DNA of 64,000 bases, taken from an uncultured Bacteroidales bacterium (lineage in GTDB: Bacteria; Bacteroidota; Bacteroidia; Bacteroidales; Paludibacteraceae). The notes beneath the pieces were generated by a model. That model was not told where the DNA came from. It ran no database searches and saw only the letters and a program-made list of their open reading frames with translations. The translations under genes and the position numbers were made by a program. Below, piece by piece: positions 34,512 to 44,023 of this stretch (position 1 is the first letter of the stretch; each line of letters begins with the position of its first letter). The stretch is taken from contig ONTT01000002.1 in NCBI GenBank assembly GCA_900320865.1, positions 50,138 through 114,137 on the forward strand, read 5' to 3'.

Positions 34512-35348
34512 TCATTTACAGCTCCGCTGCCGTACCGCCTCGTAAATAAACACACCCGCAGCTACGCTGACATTAAGGGATTCGATCACACCGGTCATCG
34601 GCAGACGCACCTGATCCGTACAGAGTTTGAGGTTCTCCTCGTAGATACCTTTTTCCTCGCTTCCCATTACGATACAGGTCGGAACGGTCATATCGACTTC
34701 GGTATAGTTACGATCGGTATGTTCGGTGGCTGCCACAATACGAAGACCACTTTCTTGCAAATATTGCAGTGCGTTCTGAAGGTTCTCTACCTTGCAAATC
34801 GGCAAACTATGCAGCGCACCCGCGGAGGCTTTGACGGCATCGCCGTTGATAGCCGCACTTCCGCGCGTACCTATAATAAGCGCGTGTACACCTGCGCACA
34901 CGCATGTACGAGCGATAGCTCCGAAATTGCGCACATCGGTCACGCCGTCCAGCATCATCAGCAGCGGTGTCTTGCCTTCATCATAGAGGCTCTGCACAAG
35001 GCTGTCCAACGGAGTGAACTCTATTGGACTCAGAAAAGCAATCACGCCTTGGTGGTTCTTGTCCGTGAACTGGTTCAGTTTCTCCAACGGCACACGTTGG
35101 ATCTGCGTGCCTGTTCCTTCTAACTTAATCAGCAACTCTTTGCCGATCGCCGAACTCATATCGCGGCGTACCAGCACTTTATCGAGCACCTTTCCTGCAT
35201 CGATAGCTTCCATCACAGCGCGCACACCGAAAATCATCTCTTTCTCCGGCGGACGCTTGGTGTCGTACGTACGTTTCGTGTGCTCGCGCTTGATCTCCTC
35301 GCGATACTCGTGATTGAAATTGGGGTTGTAACTTTTTTTCTGTATCAT
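34512..35348 (-). CDS. rlmB: 23S rRNA (guanosine-2'-O)-methyltransferase RlmB-type (SpoU family)
   Basis: 278 residues. A basic N-terminal tail precedes the SpoU substrate-binding domain (EMIFGVRAVMEAIDAGK), followed by the knotted SPOUT domain: LDGVTDVRNFGAIARTC (motif 1 with the catalytic arginine), CIVMGSEEKGI (motif 2) and LPMTGVIESLNVSVAAGVFIYEA (motif 3). It methylates a guanosine of 23S rRNA (G2251 in E. coli numbering) or a related site. Between it and dsbD lies a two-copy composite repeat. Confidence 0.92.
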   Translation of the reverse strand: MIQKKSYNPNFNHEYREEIKREHTKRTYDTKRPPEKEMIFGVRAVMEAIDAGKVLDKVLVRRDMSSAIGKELLIKLEGTGTQIQRVPLEKLNQFTDKNHQGVIAFLSPIEFTPLDSLVQSLYDEGKTPLLMMLDGVTDVRNFGAIARTCVCAGVHALIIGTRGSAAINGDAVKASAGALHSLPICKVENLQNALQYLQESGLRIVAATEHTDRNYTEVDMTVPTCIVMGSEEKGIYEENLKLCTDQVRLPMTGVIESLNVSVAAGVFIYEAVRQRSCK

Positions 35349-35360
35349 AATATTTCTTAT

Positions 35361-35413
35361 TTTCTACTTTGAGCGAAGCGGTCTTTCTACTTTAAGCGAA
35401 GCGGTCTTTCTAC
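35361..35413. repeat. Composite repeat, two copies, dsbD/rlmB junction
   Basis: TTTCTAC followed by TTTGAGCGAAGCGGTC (23 bases) at 35361-35383, a second copy with one base changed (TTTAAGCG) at 35384-35406, then a third TTTCTAC. It fills nearly the whole gap. Related copies lie at 53074 and, in frame, at 54386. Confidence 0.88.
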
Positions 35414-35417
35414 TAAT

Positions 35418-36995
35418 TTAATATTTTAACCAATTAATAAACTCCATCGGGTCGGTGATAAACGCCATCGGCTCGGCTATTTGCGTACCATACGCATCCA
35501 GTTGGACGTAGTACGGCTGCGCATTCGAGCCGAACTGCTCGCGCTGAATGGCAGAGTTACGATCCCCTATTCCGTCGCGTTTGTCATCGACGAAAAGCTC
35601 AATGAAGACATAGTTCTGCAGACGGGCCTTGACGGAATCGTTATCCAGGACGTATGCCTCCATCTTACGGCAGTTCACACAGCCGTAACCGGTGAAATCA
35701 ATGATTACCGGTTTGCCCGTTTGCCGTGCGTAAGCCAAGCCTTCCTCGTAATCATTAAAGACCTCTCTGCCCTCTATCTCCATCGGAGGTGCAAAAGCGC
35801 TGATCGCTTTTACCGGTGCGCCGCGAAGACCCGGTACCAGGTAAAATGCAAAGGCCAGGGATGGGATGATCACGATTGCACGGATGATTTTACGTGGGGT
35901 CGATACGCTCCATATATCCCATATAAGATAGATTCCTATGCCCAGGAAGCAAACGATCCATATCGCAATAAAGAGCCATCTCGGCAGTATACCCCACCCG
36001 TATGCCATGTCTGCCACACTCAAGAACTTCAGCGAAAGCGCCAACTCAAGGAACGCCAACACCACCTTGAAACTCGTCATCCAGTCACCTGACTTAGGTG
36101 CTTGTTTGAGCCACTGAGGGAACATAGCAAACAGCGAGAAAGGCAAAGCAAGCGCAATCGCAAAGCCCAACATTCCCATCGCAGGAGCCAACAAAGACTT
36201 GCCAGCTGCCTCCACCAACAACGTGCCGATAATAGGTCCCGTACACGAGAAAGAGACGATGACCAGCGTGAAAGCCATGAGCAGAATACTTAAGAAACCA
36301 CCCGTCGAACGTGCCTTGCTATCCAATGCCGTGGACCACGAATCAGGGAGTGTAATTTCGAATAGACCGAAGAATGAGAGTGCGAAGATCACCAAAATCA
36401 AGAAGAAGATAATATTCACAACCGCGTTCGTGCTTAAATCATTAAGCGCCGACGCGCCAAAGAGTACCGTCACCAATAACCCTAATCCCACGTACAGAAT
36501 AACGATACTCAGCCCATAAAGAACCGCATCCTTCAGTCCGCCGCCTTTTTTCAAGAAGAAGCTCACCGTCATCGGAATAATCGGCCAGACGCAAGGCGTG
36601 AATATCGCCAACAATCCTCCCAATAATCCCAACAGAAAGATAAGCCAAAGAGATCTGGAGCCTGATTGTAAGTCCTTCCCTTCAGGGGAGGATTTAGGAG
36701 AGGCTTCCTCATATTCCCACACTTCCGGCGCGGTACACATTTTGTCATCGCAAGCGTTGAAGCGAATCGGAGTGAGTTCCGTTTTGGCGAGCGTCACAAC
36801 AAAAGAATCCACGTATTCATCGTCATATTCGAAATCACCAAACTCAATGATCGACATGTGAAAACCGGGGTCAATGACTGCTTTCAGCCGCACGCTGTCA
36901 CCCATTTCTTCTCCGCTCCACTTCACCGGTTGTACCATCTGCGCTGCCACCATCATCGGCAAAACAGCCAATAAAATACCTAATATTCTTTTCAT
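35418..36995 (-). CDS. dsbD: DsbD-family thiol:disulfide reductase
   Basis: 525 residues. A signal peptide and an N-terminal DsbD-alpha-like domain (PVKWSGEEMGDSVRLKA) precede a membrane domain of about eight helices with the redox cysteine in AIFTPCVWPIIPMTV and its partner in FSCTGPIIG. The C-terminal thioredoxin-like domain has GYGCVNCRKMEAYVL (CxxC). It carries electrons from cytoplasmic thioredoxin to periplasmic partners. The N-terminal domain is followed by SPKSSPEGKDLQSG, encoded by a GC-rich palindrome that looks inserted. Confidence 0.94.
   Translation of the reverse strand: MKRILGILLAVLPMMVAAQMVQPVKWSGEEMGDSVRLKAVIDPGFHMSIIEFGDFEYDDEYVDSFVVTLAKTELTPIRFNACDDKMCTAPEVWEYEEASPKSSPEGKDLQSGSRSLWLIFLLGLLGGLLAIFTPCVWPIIPMTVSFFLKKGGGLKDAVLYGLSIVILYVGLGLLVTVLFGASALNDLSTNAVVNIIFFLILVIFALSFFGLFEITLPDSWSTALDSKARSTGGFLSILLMAFTLVIVSFSCTGPIIGTLLVEAAGKSLLAPAMGMLGFAIALALPFSLFAMFPQWLKQAPKSGDWMTSFKVVLAFLELALSLKFLSVADMAYGWGILPRWLFIAIWIVCFLGIGIYLIWDIWSVSTPRKIIRAIVIIPSLAFAFYLVPGLRGAPVKAISAFAPPMEIEGREVFNDYEEGLAYARQTGKPVIIDFTGYGCVNCRKMEAYVLDNDSVKARLQNYVFIELFVDDKRDGIGDRNSAIQREQFGSNAQPYYVQLDAYGTQIAEPMAFITDPMEFINWLKY
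36671..36700. repeat. In-frame palindromic repeat in dsbD
   Basis: TCCTTCCCTTCAGGGGAGGA (36673-36692) is an imperfect palindrome encoding part of SPKSSPEGKDL on the minus strand, placed between two domains. Confidence 0.6.
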
Positions 36996-37118
36996 ATGTT
37001 GCCGTTTTCTTGTTCTATATATTAATCTCTTGAACTATCAAGATTTACTTGACAGTTGCATTTATTGCAACAATCGTTTAATTTGGTGGCTATTTCCATT
37101 TTGGAAACAACCACAATT

Positions 37119-38426
37119 TTATTCTTCTCTCTTTATGCAAGCACCGAGGGCGTTGAGGCGGGACTCGATGTCTTCATAACCACGGTCGATCTGGTCGATG
37201 TGGTCGATACGGGATGTGCCTTCGGCAGACATGGCGGCAATGAGCATAGCAATACCCGCACGGATGTCGGGAGAAGTCATGTTATTGCGTTTGAGCTGGC
37301 GGGTGTGGTCGTGACCGACTACAACTGCACGGTGAGGATCACAGAGGATGATCTGCGCGCCCATGTCAATCAGTTTGTCCACAAAGAAAAGACGGGATTC
37401 GAACATCTTCTGGTGGATAAGAACAGAGCCTTTTGCCTGTGTTGCTACCACGAGAAGGACAGACAGCAAGTCCGGCGTCAAACCCGGCCAGGGCGCATCG
37501 GCTACCGTAAGAATAGAACCATCGAGGAAGGACTCAATCTGATAGTGTTCCTGCGCAGGAATAACCAGATCGTCCCCTTCTTCCTCAATGCGAATTCCCA
37601 AACGACGGAATGCATCGGGAATGATTCCAAGGTCTTTTATTCCCGCCTCTTTGATACGCAGTTCCGAACCGGTGATGGCTGCCATGCCAATAAACGAACC
37701 GACCTCAATCATATCCGGCAGGAGTTTATGTTGTGCGCCGTGGAGCGATTTCACACCTTCGATGGTCAGCAGGTTTGACCCCACTCCGCTGATTTTGGCG
37801 CCCATATTATTTAGGAGACGGCAAAGTTGCTGCACATATGGCTCGCAGGCTGCATTGTAGATTGTAGTGGTTCCTTCGGCAAGGACAGAAGCCATAATGA
37901 TGTTCGCCGTTCCGGTGACAGACGCTTCGTCCAAGAGCATATACGCGCCTTTGAGGCGCTTGCCGTCAAAACGATAAGCGAGCAAGTCTTGGTCGTACGT
38001 AAACGTAGCACCGAGGTTCACCATTCCTTGGAAATGCGTGTCCAGACGCCGACGACCAATCTTATCTCCACCGGGTTTTGCATATGTCACTTCGCCCAGA
38101 CGCGCCAAAAGCGGGCCAATGAGCATCACCGAACCGCGCAGTTTATTGCATTTCTTGAGGAAATCCGCACTGTTCAGATACGCTGTATCCAGTTCTGCCG
38201 CCGTGAAGGCATACTTACCCTTTGCGAGTTTCTCTACGCACACTCCGATAGACGCGAGCAGATCAATCAAGTTATTCACATCCAGGATATTCGGTAAGTT
38301 ATCAATCACCACCGTTTCCTTTGTCAGCAATACGGCACACAGCACTTGCAACGCTTCGTTCTTAGCACCTTGCGGCGTGATCGAACCATGCAGTTTATGT
38401 CCTCCTTCTACGATAAATGCAGCCAT
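37119..38426 (-). CDS. murA: UDP-N-acetylglucosamine 1-carboxyvinyltransferase MurA
   Basis: A 435-residue EPSP-synthase-fold enzyme for the first committed step of peptidoglycan synthesis. Seen: GSITPQGAKNEALQVL (the conserved Lys-Asn pair), the active-site loop AKPGGDKIGRRRLD and the late TDLLSVLLVVATQAKG-like core. Residue 121 in PGGDKIG is aspartate where most bacteria have the fosfomycin-reactive cysteine (PGGCxIG). Asp-type MurA enzymes are active but not alkylated by fosfomycin, so this product should be insensitive. The upstream neighbour murB, the next enzyme of the pathway, is separated by a 35-base heptamer repeat. Confidence 0.96.
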   Translation of the reverse strand: MAAFIVEGGHKLHGSITPQGAKNEALQVLCAVLLTKETVVIDNLPNILDVNNLIDLLASIGVCVEKLAKGKYAFTAAELDTAYLNSADFLKKCNKLRGSVMLIGPLLARLGEVTYAKPGGDKIGRRRLDTHFQGMVNLGATFTYDQDLLAYRFDGKRLKGAYMLLDEASVTGTANIIMASVLAEGTTTIYNAACEPYVQQLCRLLNNMGAKISGVGSNLLTIEGVKSLHGAQHKLLPDMIEVGSFIGMAAITGSELRIKEAGIKDLGIIPDAFRRLGIRIEEEGDDLVIPAQEHYQIESFLDGSILTVADAPWPGLTPDLLSVLLVVATQAKGSVLIHQKMFESRLFFVDKLIDMGAQIILCDPHRAVVVGHDHTRQLKRNNMTSPDIRAGIAMLIAAMSAEGTSRIDHIDQIDRGYEDIESRLNALGACIKREE

Positions 38427-38430
38427 TTAT

Positions 38431-38465
38431 GAATTAAAAATTAAAAATTACGAATTAAAAATTAT
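38431..38465. repeat. Heptamer repeat between murB and murA
   Basis: Five units of 7 bases: GAATTAA, AAATTAA, AAATTAC, GAATTAA, AAATTAT. They fill the spacer from the murA start to the murB stop codon. Confidence 0.75.
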
Positions 38466-39415
38466 ATGTAATTCACTTCGGGGTGAATGTCAATGCCGAA
38501 TTTCTCTTTGACGCTTGTGCTGACTTGTGCAGCAAGGGCGATGATGTCTTCGGGCGTAGCGTTATTCGCATTGACGATGACAAGCGGTTGTTTGGGCCAC
38601 ACTTGCGCACCGCCGAGCGTCTTGCCTTTCCATCCGCATTGCTCGATAAGCCATGCAGCAGGGATTTTAAAAAACCTCTCCCCGACCCTCCCCTCAAGGG
38701 AGGGAGTTTCAAAATGCGGCATGTCGGGGTATTGCGCCAACAGCTCGTTGGCCTTTTCTTCGGGCACAAACGGATTCATGAAGAACGAACCGGCAGACCC
38801 CACTTCACCCACTGTCGGCAGTTTCGCCATGCGCGTCTGGATGATCTCCTCGCGGGTCTTGGATGCCTCGCCGGGTTTGACCTTATAGACCACCGACGTG
38901 ACGATATACTTGCCTTTAAGTTCATGCTTGAAAATACTATCCCGATAACCAAACTTGCACTCTTCGTTAGTAAAGACCCGTTCTTCCAGCGTCTCCACGT
39001 CCATCGTATAAACGCGCTCAATCACATCTTTAGCTTCTACGCCGTACGCGCCGACATTCTGTACTGCCGAAGCGCCCACTTCGCCCGGGATGAGACTTAG
39101 TTTCTCCATGCCGCAGTACGCCATGTCGGTCAGTTGCGCAATGAGATCATCGAGCCGCAAACCATTCTGCGCTTCCACTGTCTCATTGTCTATAAAACGC
39201 GCACGAGCCATGCCGGAATGCAGAATTATTCCGTTGAAATCGCGGGTAAAGAGCAGATTCGAACCCTGCCCGATATGCAAGATCTGCTCGCCTTTATGCT
39301 CTTTCAGTACTTGCCGCAACTCATCCAGCGAGTAGTACTCGATGAACAGCCGCGCTTTGACATCTATGCCAAAGGTGTTATACGGCAGAAGGGAAATATT
39401 TTCTTTGATGGTCAT
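38462..39415 (-). CDS. murB: UDP-N-acetylenolpyruvoylglucosamine reductase MurB
   Basis: A 317-residue FAD enzyme reducing the MurA product to UDP-MurNAc. Seen: the FAD-binding LHIGQGSNLLFTRDF, SLIPGEVGASAVQNVGAYG, the catalytic serine in GSAGSFFMNPFV, and GWKGKTLGGAQVWPKQPLVIVN. It is of the long type I class. The peptide TPSLEGRVGERFF between the serine motif and IPAAWLIEQCGW is encoded by a GC-rich palindromic repeat and looks inserted. Confidence 0.95.
   Translation of the reverse strand: MTIKENISLLPYNTFGIDVKARLFIEYYSLDELRQVLKEHKGEQILHIGQGSNLLFTRDFNGIILHSGMARARFIDNETVEAQNGLRLDDLIAQLTDMAYCGMEKLSLIPGEVGASAVQNVGAYGVEAKDVIERVYTMDVETLEERVFTNEECKFGYRDSIFKHELKGKYIVTSVVYKVKPGEASKTREEIIQTRMAKLPTVGEVGSAGSFFMNPFVPEEKANELLAQYPDMPHFETPSLEGRVGERFFKIPAAWLIEQCGWKGKTLGGAQVWPKQPLVIVNANNATPEDIIALAAQVSTSVKEKFGIDIHPEVNYI
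38671..38710. repeat. In-frame palindromic repeat in murB
   Basis: CCCTCCCCTCAAGGGAGGG (38686-38704) with a flanking CCTCTCCCCGA encodes TPSLEGRVGERF on the minus strand. It resembles the palindrome in dsbD. Confidence 0.65.
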
Positions 39416-39448
39416 GACGTTATTACGTTATTTCGGGATTAGGAAAGA

Positions 39449-41380
39449 TTATATACAGCACGCATCGCTCGGCATTCTCCAGTCGCCGCGCGGACTCAGA
39501 CTAACGCCCACTACTTTCGGTCCATCCGGCATGGCAGAACGTTTGAACTGCTGCTGACAGAAACGGCGCATAAACGTATTCAGCCACTTTTCGATAGTTG
39601 CCTCATCGTATTGGTCTTCGAACGCCTGACAAGCCATATATTTGATTTTCTCGCGCGTGAAGCCGAAACGCATAAAATAGTATAAGAAGAAATCATGCAA
39701 CTCGTACGGCCCCACTTTATCCTCGGTCTTCTGGGCGATCTCTCCGTTTTCGTCGGTGGGCAAAAGTTCCGGTGAAACCGGCGTTTCTACCACATCGAGC
39801 AGAATGCTCCGTAACGGTTCGCCATAAAGATTCTCTGCCGCATACTTCACCAAATACTTCACCAGCGTCTTGGGTATTCCGGCATTGATGCCGTACATCG
39901 ACATCTGGTCGCCGTTATAGGTACACCAACCGAGTGCCAATTCACTCAGGTCACCTGTTCCCACGACGATTCCGTTCAGTTCGTTCGCCAGATCCATAAG
40001 AATCATCGTCCGCACTCGAGCCTGCGCATTCTCGTACGTCGCATCGCGCACGTCGATGTCGTGTCCAATGTCCGCGAGGTGTTGGGTAGTCACATCGCAG
40101 ATAGATATCTCGCGGTGCGTGATACCTAATTCTTCCATGAGCTGCAACGCGTTCTGGTATGTACGGTCCGAAGTACCGAAACCGGGCATCGTGACACCCA
40201 CTACACGACTGCGGTCATAGCCCAAGAGATCGGCTGTCTGCACGGAAACCAACAACGCAAGCGTACTATCCAAACCGCCGGAGATACCAAGTACCACGGT
40301 CTCAGAGTGAGTATGTTCCCACCGGCGTGCCAAAGCGCTCGTCTGAATAGAGAACACATCCATACAGTATTGATCCTCCTTATCTTTCTTGGGCAGGAAA
40401 GGAGATGGCGAGAAAGAACGATGGATCGGCTCGGTACACTCTTCTTCTCTGTCAATCGGCGCCACGTTAATATGGCGATAGTGCCCTGCCTTGTCCTTAG
40501 TGAAGTTCGTGTTCCGCTGCCTGTCGGTACGCAAACGTTCTATATCAATCTCCTGAATAATCATCGAATTTTCCCGTTGGAATCGTTCGCCGATGGTCAG
40601 TATATCACCATTCTCTGCGATATAGGTACTACCGGAGAATACCACATCCGTTGTGGACTCACCGACTCCGGACGAAGTGTAAATATATCCGCAATGAACA
40701 CGCGCAGACTGCTGCTTGATCATCTGTTTGCGGAAGATGTGTTTACCGATGATACAATTCGAACTGGAGAGATTGAAAATCAACTCCGCTCCTTGTATCG
40801 CCAATTGCGTCGAAGGAGGCAGCGGTGACCAAAGATCCTCACAGATCTCGATACCAAAGGTATAAGTGCGCGTACAGAACAGCAAGTCCGTTCCAAACGG
40901 CACTTCCCCGCTCCATATCTCAATTTTAGGAATACGCGGCGCGATACCGCCCGGCGTATATTCGCGCGCCGCACGGCCGGAAGTAAACCACCGTTTTTCG
41001 TAGAACTCGCCCGTATTCGGCAGATTGACCTTGGGTACCACGCCCATCACTTCGCCATCTGTCATCACAAACGCGCAGTTGAACAGGTCGTTATCTACCT
41101 GCAACGGAGCGCCAACCAGCACAATGATCGCTTTACCACGCGTGTAATCACATATACCTTCCAACTCCCGCATAGAGCTCTGCTGAAGCGCTTGGGTGAA
41201 GAACAAATCCGCACAGGTGTAACCCGTCAGACTCAACTCCGGAAAACAGATCACTTCAACGCCCTCTTCGATTGCTTCATCAATCTGGGCGCGAATCTGC
41301 TCCGCATTGTAACGGCAATCCGCTACACGCATCGTCGGCACTGCTGCTGCCACACGAACAAAGCCAAAATTGGTATTCAT
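39449..41380 (-). CDS. nadE: Glutamine-dependent NAD+ synthase
   Basis: A 643-residue two-domain enzyme. The N-terminal nitrilase-type amidase (residues 1 to about 290) shows the Glu-Lys-Cys set in VICFPELSLTGYTC, VPKVNLPNTGEFYEKRWF and FGIEICEDLWSP. The C-terminal synthetase has the ATP loop VLGISGGLDSTLALLV and VVGTGDLSELALGWCTYNGDQMSMYG. It converts deamido-NAD to NAD using glutamine. Its own promoter lies 35-66 bases upstream, divergent from that of pheT. Confidence 0.97.
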   Translation of the reverse strand: MNTNFGFVRVAAAVPTMRVADCRYNAEQIRAQIDEAIEEGVEVICFPELSLTGYTCADLFFTQALQQSSMRELEGICDYTRGKAIIVLVGAPLQVDNDLFNCAFVMTDGEVMGVVPKVNLPNTGEFYEKRWFTSGRAAREYTPGGIAPRIPKIEIWSGEVPFGTDLLFCTRTYTFGIEICEDLWSPLPPSTQLAIQGAELIFNLSSSNCIIGKHIFRKQMIKQQSARVHCGYIYTSSGVGESTTDVVFSGSTYIAENGDILTIGERFQRENSMIIQEIDIERLRTDRQRNTNFTKDKAGHYRHINVAPIDREEECTEPIHRSFSPSPFLPKKDKEDQYCMDVFSIQTSALARRWEHTHSETVVLGISGGLDSTLALLVSVQTADLLGYDRSRVVGVTMPGFGTSDRTYQNALQLMEELGITHREISICDVTTQHLADIGHDIDVRDATYENAQARVRTMILMDLANELNGIVVGTGDLSELALGWCTYNGDQMSMYGINAGIPKTLVKYLVKYAAENLYGEPLRSILLDVVETPVSPELLPTDENGEIAQKTEDKVGPYELHDFFLYYFMRFGFTREKIKYMACQAFEDQYDEATIEKWLNTFMRRFCQQQFKRSAMPDGPKVVGVSLSPRGDWRMPSDACCI

Positions 41381-41414
41381 AAAAACGTAATTTTAGTCAG
41401 TTACAATTTAGGGC

Positions 41415-41446
41415 GCAAAGTTACAAAAAAAATATTACATATGCAA
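41415..41446 (-). promoter_or_regulatory. Promoter of nadE
   Basis: On the minus strand TTG, 20 bases, TAACTTTGC. Confidence 0.82.
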
Positions 41447-41483
41447 ATATATGCGGCAAAATTTATAAAAAACGCGCGCGCCC

Positions 41484-41515
41484 TTGCGTATATAAAAAAA
41501 ATATTGTACCTTTGC
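41484..41515 (+). promoter_or_regulatory. Promoter of pheT operon
   Basis: TTG in TTGCGTATA, 20 bases, TACCTTTGC; the ATG is 36 bases further on. Confidence 0.85.
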
Positions 41516-41551
41516 ACGCAATTTGATTTTGTAAATTAGATTAAGTAACAT

Positions 41552-44023
41552 ATGAATATTTCGTACAAATGGTTAAAACGCTACATCAATCTGCAGGATG
41601 ATGCAGAGACGGTAGCAAAAATCTTAACTTCCATCGGTCTTGAGGTGGGAACCGTGGAGACCGTAGAAACTATCAAAGGTGGACTCAAAGGGCTTGTAGT
41701 GGGTGAAGTGCTGACATGCGAACCCCACCCTAATTCCGATCACTTGCATATTACCAAAGTGAATATCGGCGAAGGAGAACCGCTGCCGATTGTCTGCGGC
41801 GCACCGAACGTGGCTGCCGGACAAAAAGTCATCGTCGCTACCATCGGAACCGTGCTCTATGACGGTGATCAGTCTTTCACTATCAAGAAAGGCAAACTGC
41901 GCGGTGAGGACAGTTGGGGAATGATCTGTGCTGAAGACGAGATTGGTGTGGGTACGGACCATGCAGGTATCATCGTCCTGCCGGCTGACACACCGGTCGG
42001 CATGCCGGCTGCGGAGTTCTACCATGTGGAAAATGACGCAGTGATCGAGGTGGATATCACGCCAAACCGTTCAGACGCCTGCAGTCATTTTGGCGTAGCT
42101 CGCGATCTCTATGCATATTACAAAGCACACGGACAAAACATCACCTTGACAAAGCCCTCTGTTGAGGCTTTCAAGGTTAACAACAACGAGTTACCTATTC
42201 AAGTAACCGTCGATGCTCCAGAGGCAGCGCCGCGTTATACGGGCGTCAGCATCAAGGGTGTGGAAGTGAAAGAATCGCCGGAGTGGCTCAAAAACAGCCT
42301 GTTGGCTATCGGTCTTCGTCCTATTAACAACGTCGTCGATGTCACGAACTTCGTGCTGCACGAGATGGGTCAAGCCCTGCATGCTTTCGATGCGGATGAG
42401 ATCAAAGGCAACGAGATTCATGTTCGCTATGCGAAAGCGGGCGAGAAATTCATCACCCTGGATGGTGTAGAGCGTGAGATGAACGAACGCGACCTAATGA
42501 TCGCCAACAAAGAAGAGGCGATGTGTATTGCCGGTGTCTTTGGCGGACTCGAAAGCGGTGTGACCGAGAAGACCAAGAATGTCTTCCTGGAGTCTGCTTA
42601 CTTCGATCCGGTCACCATCCGTAAGACCAGCCGTCGCCATCAGTTACAGACGGACGCGTCCTTCCGCTACGAGCGCGGTTGTGATCCCAATAACACCCTT
42701 TATGTGCTCCAACGTGCTGCCCTACTCATTCAAGAGTTAGCCGGAGGAGAAATAGCTATGAACATCGTGGACACTGTGAACGGTGATTTCAAACCGTGGG
42801 ATGTGACGATCGACATCAATCGCGTCAACTCGCTCATCGGTAAAGCCATCGGCGAGGACACCATCGAAACGATCCTCCGCGCATTGGAGATCAACATAGT
42901 CGCCAAGCTTGGCGATTCCTGGCAGCTGGAAGTGCCGCGCTACCGAGTGGACGTACAGCGTGAGTGCGACATCGTGGAAGATATTCTCCGCATCTACGGC
43001 TACGACAATGTCGAGTTCCCTGAGAAACTGAACACCAGCCTCGCGTACAGCGTCAAACCCGACCCTGAGAAACTGCGTCGTCGTATTGCAGAGCAACTCA
43101 CCGCACAGGGTTTCAATGAGATCCTCAATAACTCGCTTACCAAAGTGTCGTACTACGAGCCGTTGACCCAACTGACGCTTGACACTTGTGTGAAGATCAT
43201 GAACCCATTGAGCCAAGACCTCGGTGTGATGCGTCAGACCCTGCTCTTCGGTGGACTGGAGTCTATCGCTCGCAACGCGAACCGTAAGAACGCCGACCTC
43301 AAGTTCTATGAGTTCGGTAATTGTTACCACTACAAAGCGAACCCTGCTGCCCGTGAGCACAACCCTGAGAACTCACTCGTAGAGTATTCGGAAGAGCCGC
43401 ATGTGGCGCTCTGGATCACCGGTAACAAAGCCGCACAGACGTGGGTGCGCAAAGAAGAGAAAACTACGTTCTACCAGCTTCACGCATATGTGAACAACAT
43501 CCTTGTGCGTCTTGGTGTTGATCTGTCCAAAACAACCGTAGAGCGCCTGGAGAACGAACTCTTCTCCGATGGTCTCGTCCTCAAAGCCGCTAACGGCAAG
43601 GCACTCGGATTCATCGGCATTGTGGCTCGCAAGCAGCTCAAAGTCTTCGATATCGACCAGGAAGTCTATTATGCAGACCTCGACTGGAACCAACTGCTTA
43701 AGCAGAACAAACAATACAAAGCAGTCATCAACGATCTGCCGAAGTATCCGGAGGTAAAACGCGACTTTGCACTCCTCGTCGATAAGACCGTTGAATTCGC
43801 CGACCTCGCACGCGCTGCTTTTGCGACCGAGAAGAAACTGCTCAAGAACGTCTATCTGTTCGACGTATATGAGGGCAAGAACCTCGAGGCGGGCAAGAAA
43901 TCCTATGCCCTTTCGTTCATCCTGCAAGACGCAGAGAACACGCTGAAGGATACCCAGATAGAGAATATCATGAACCGAATGAAGGCTACCTTCGAAGAGA
44001 AATTCCATGCTACCCTCCGCTGA
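41552..44023 (+). CDS. pheT: Phenylalanyl-tRNA synthetase beta subunit
   Basis: 823 residues with the expected domain series: an N-terminal EMAP/Arc1p-like tRNA-binding domain ([21 protein letters not shown]), the B3/B4 editing domain (residues about 215-390, [20 protein letters not shown]), B5, the catalytic-like core ([15 protein letters not shown]) and a C-terminal FDX-ACB anticodon domain ([18 protein letters not shown]). It pairs with PheS encoded elsewhere. The end overlaps prfC by 17 bases. Confidence 0.97.
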   Translation: MNISYKWLKRYINLQDDAETVAKILTSIGLEVGTVETVETIKGGLKGLVVGEVLTCEPHPNSDHLHITKVNIGEGEPLPIVCGAPNVAAGQKVIVATIGTVLYDGDQSFTIKKGKLRGEDSWGMICAEDEIGVGTDHAGIIVLPADTPVGMPAAEFYHVENDAVIEVDITPNRSDACSHFGVARDLYAYYKAHGQNITLTKPSVEAFKVNNNELPIQVTVDAPEAAPRYTGVSIKGVEVKESPEWLKNSLLAIGLRPINNVVDVTNFVLHEMGQALHAFDADEIKGNEIHVRYAKAGEKFITLDGVEREMNERDLMIANKEEAMCIAGVFGGLESGVTEKTKNVFLESAYFDPVTIRKTSRRHQLQTDASFRYERGCDPNNTLYVLQRAALLIQELAGGEIAMNIVDTVNGDFKPWDVTIDINRVNSLIGKAIGEDTIETILRALEINIVAKLGDSWQLEVPRYRVDVQRECDIVEDILRIYGYDNVEFPEKLNTSLAYSVKPDPEKLRRRIAEQLTAQGFNEILNNSLTKVSYYEPLTQLTLDTCVKIMNPLSQDLGVMRQTLLFGGLESIARNANRKNADLKFYEFGNCYHYKANPAAREHNPENSLVEYSEEPHVALWITGNKAAQTWVRKEEKTTFYQLHAYVNNILVRLGVDLSKTTVERLENELFSDGLVLKAANGKALGFIGIVARKQLKVFDIDQEVYYADLDWNQLLKQNKQYKAVINDLPKYPEVKRDFALLVDKTVEFADLARAAFATEKKLLKNVYLFDVYEGKNLEAGKKSYALSFILQDAENTLKDTQIENIMNRMKATFEEKFHATLR

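Noticed and set aside
37083-37114. Hairpin GTGG..TTTCC-AAAA-TGGAA..CCAC downstream of murA
   Set aside because: The stem has internal mismatches and is not followed by a T-run on the murA strand, so I do not call it a terminator.
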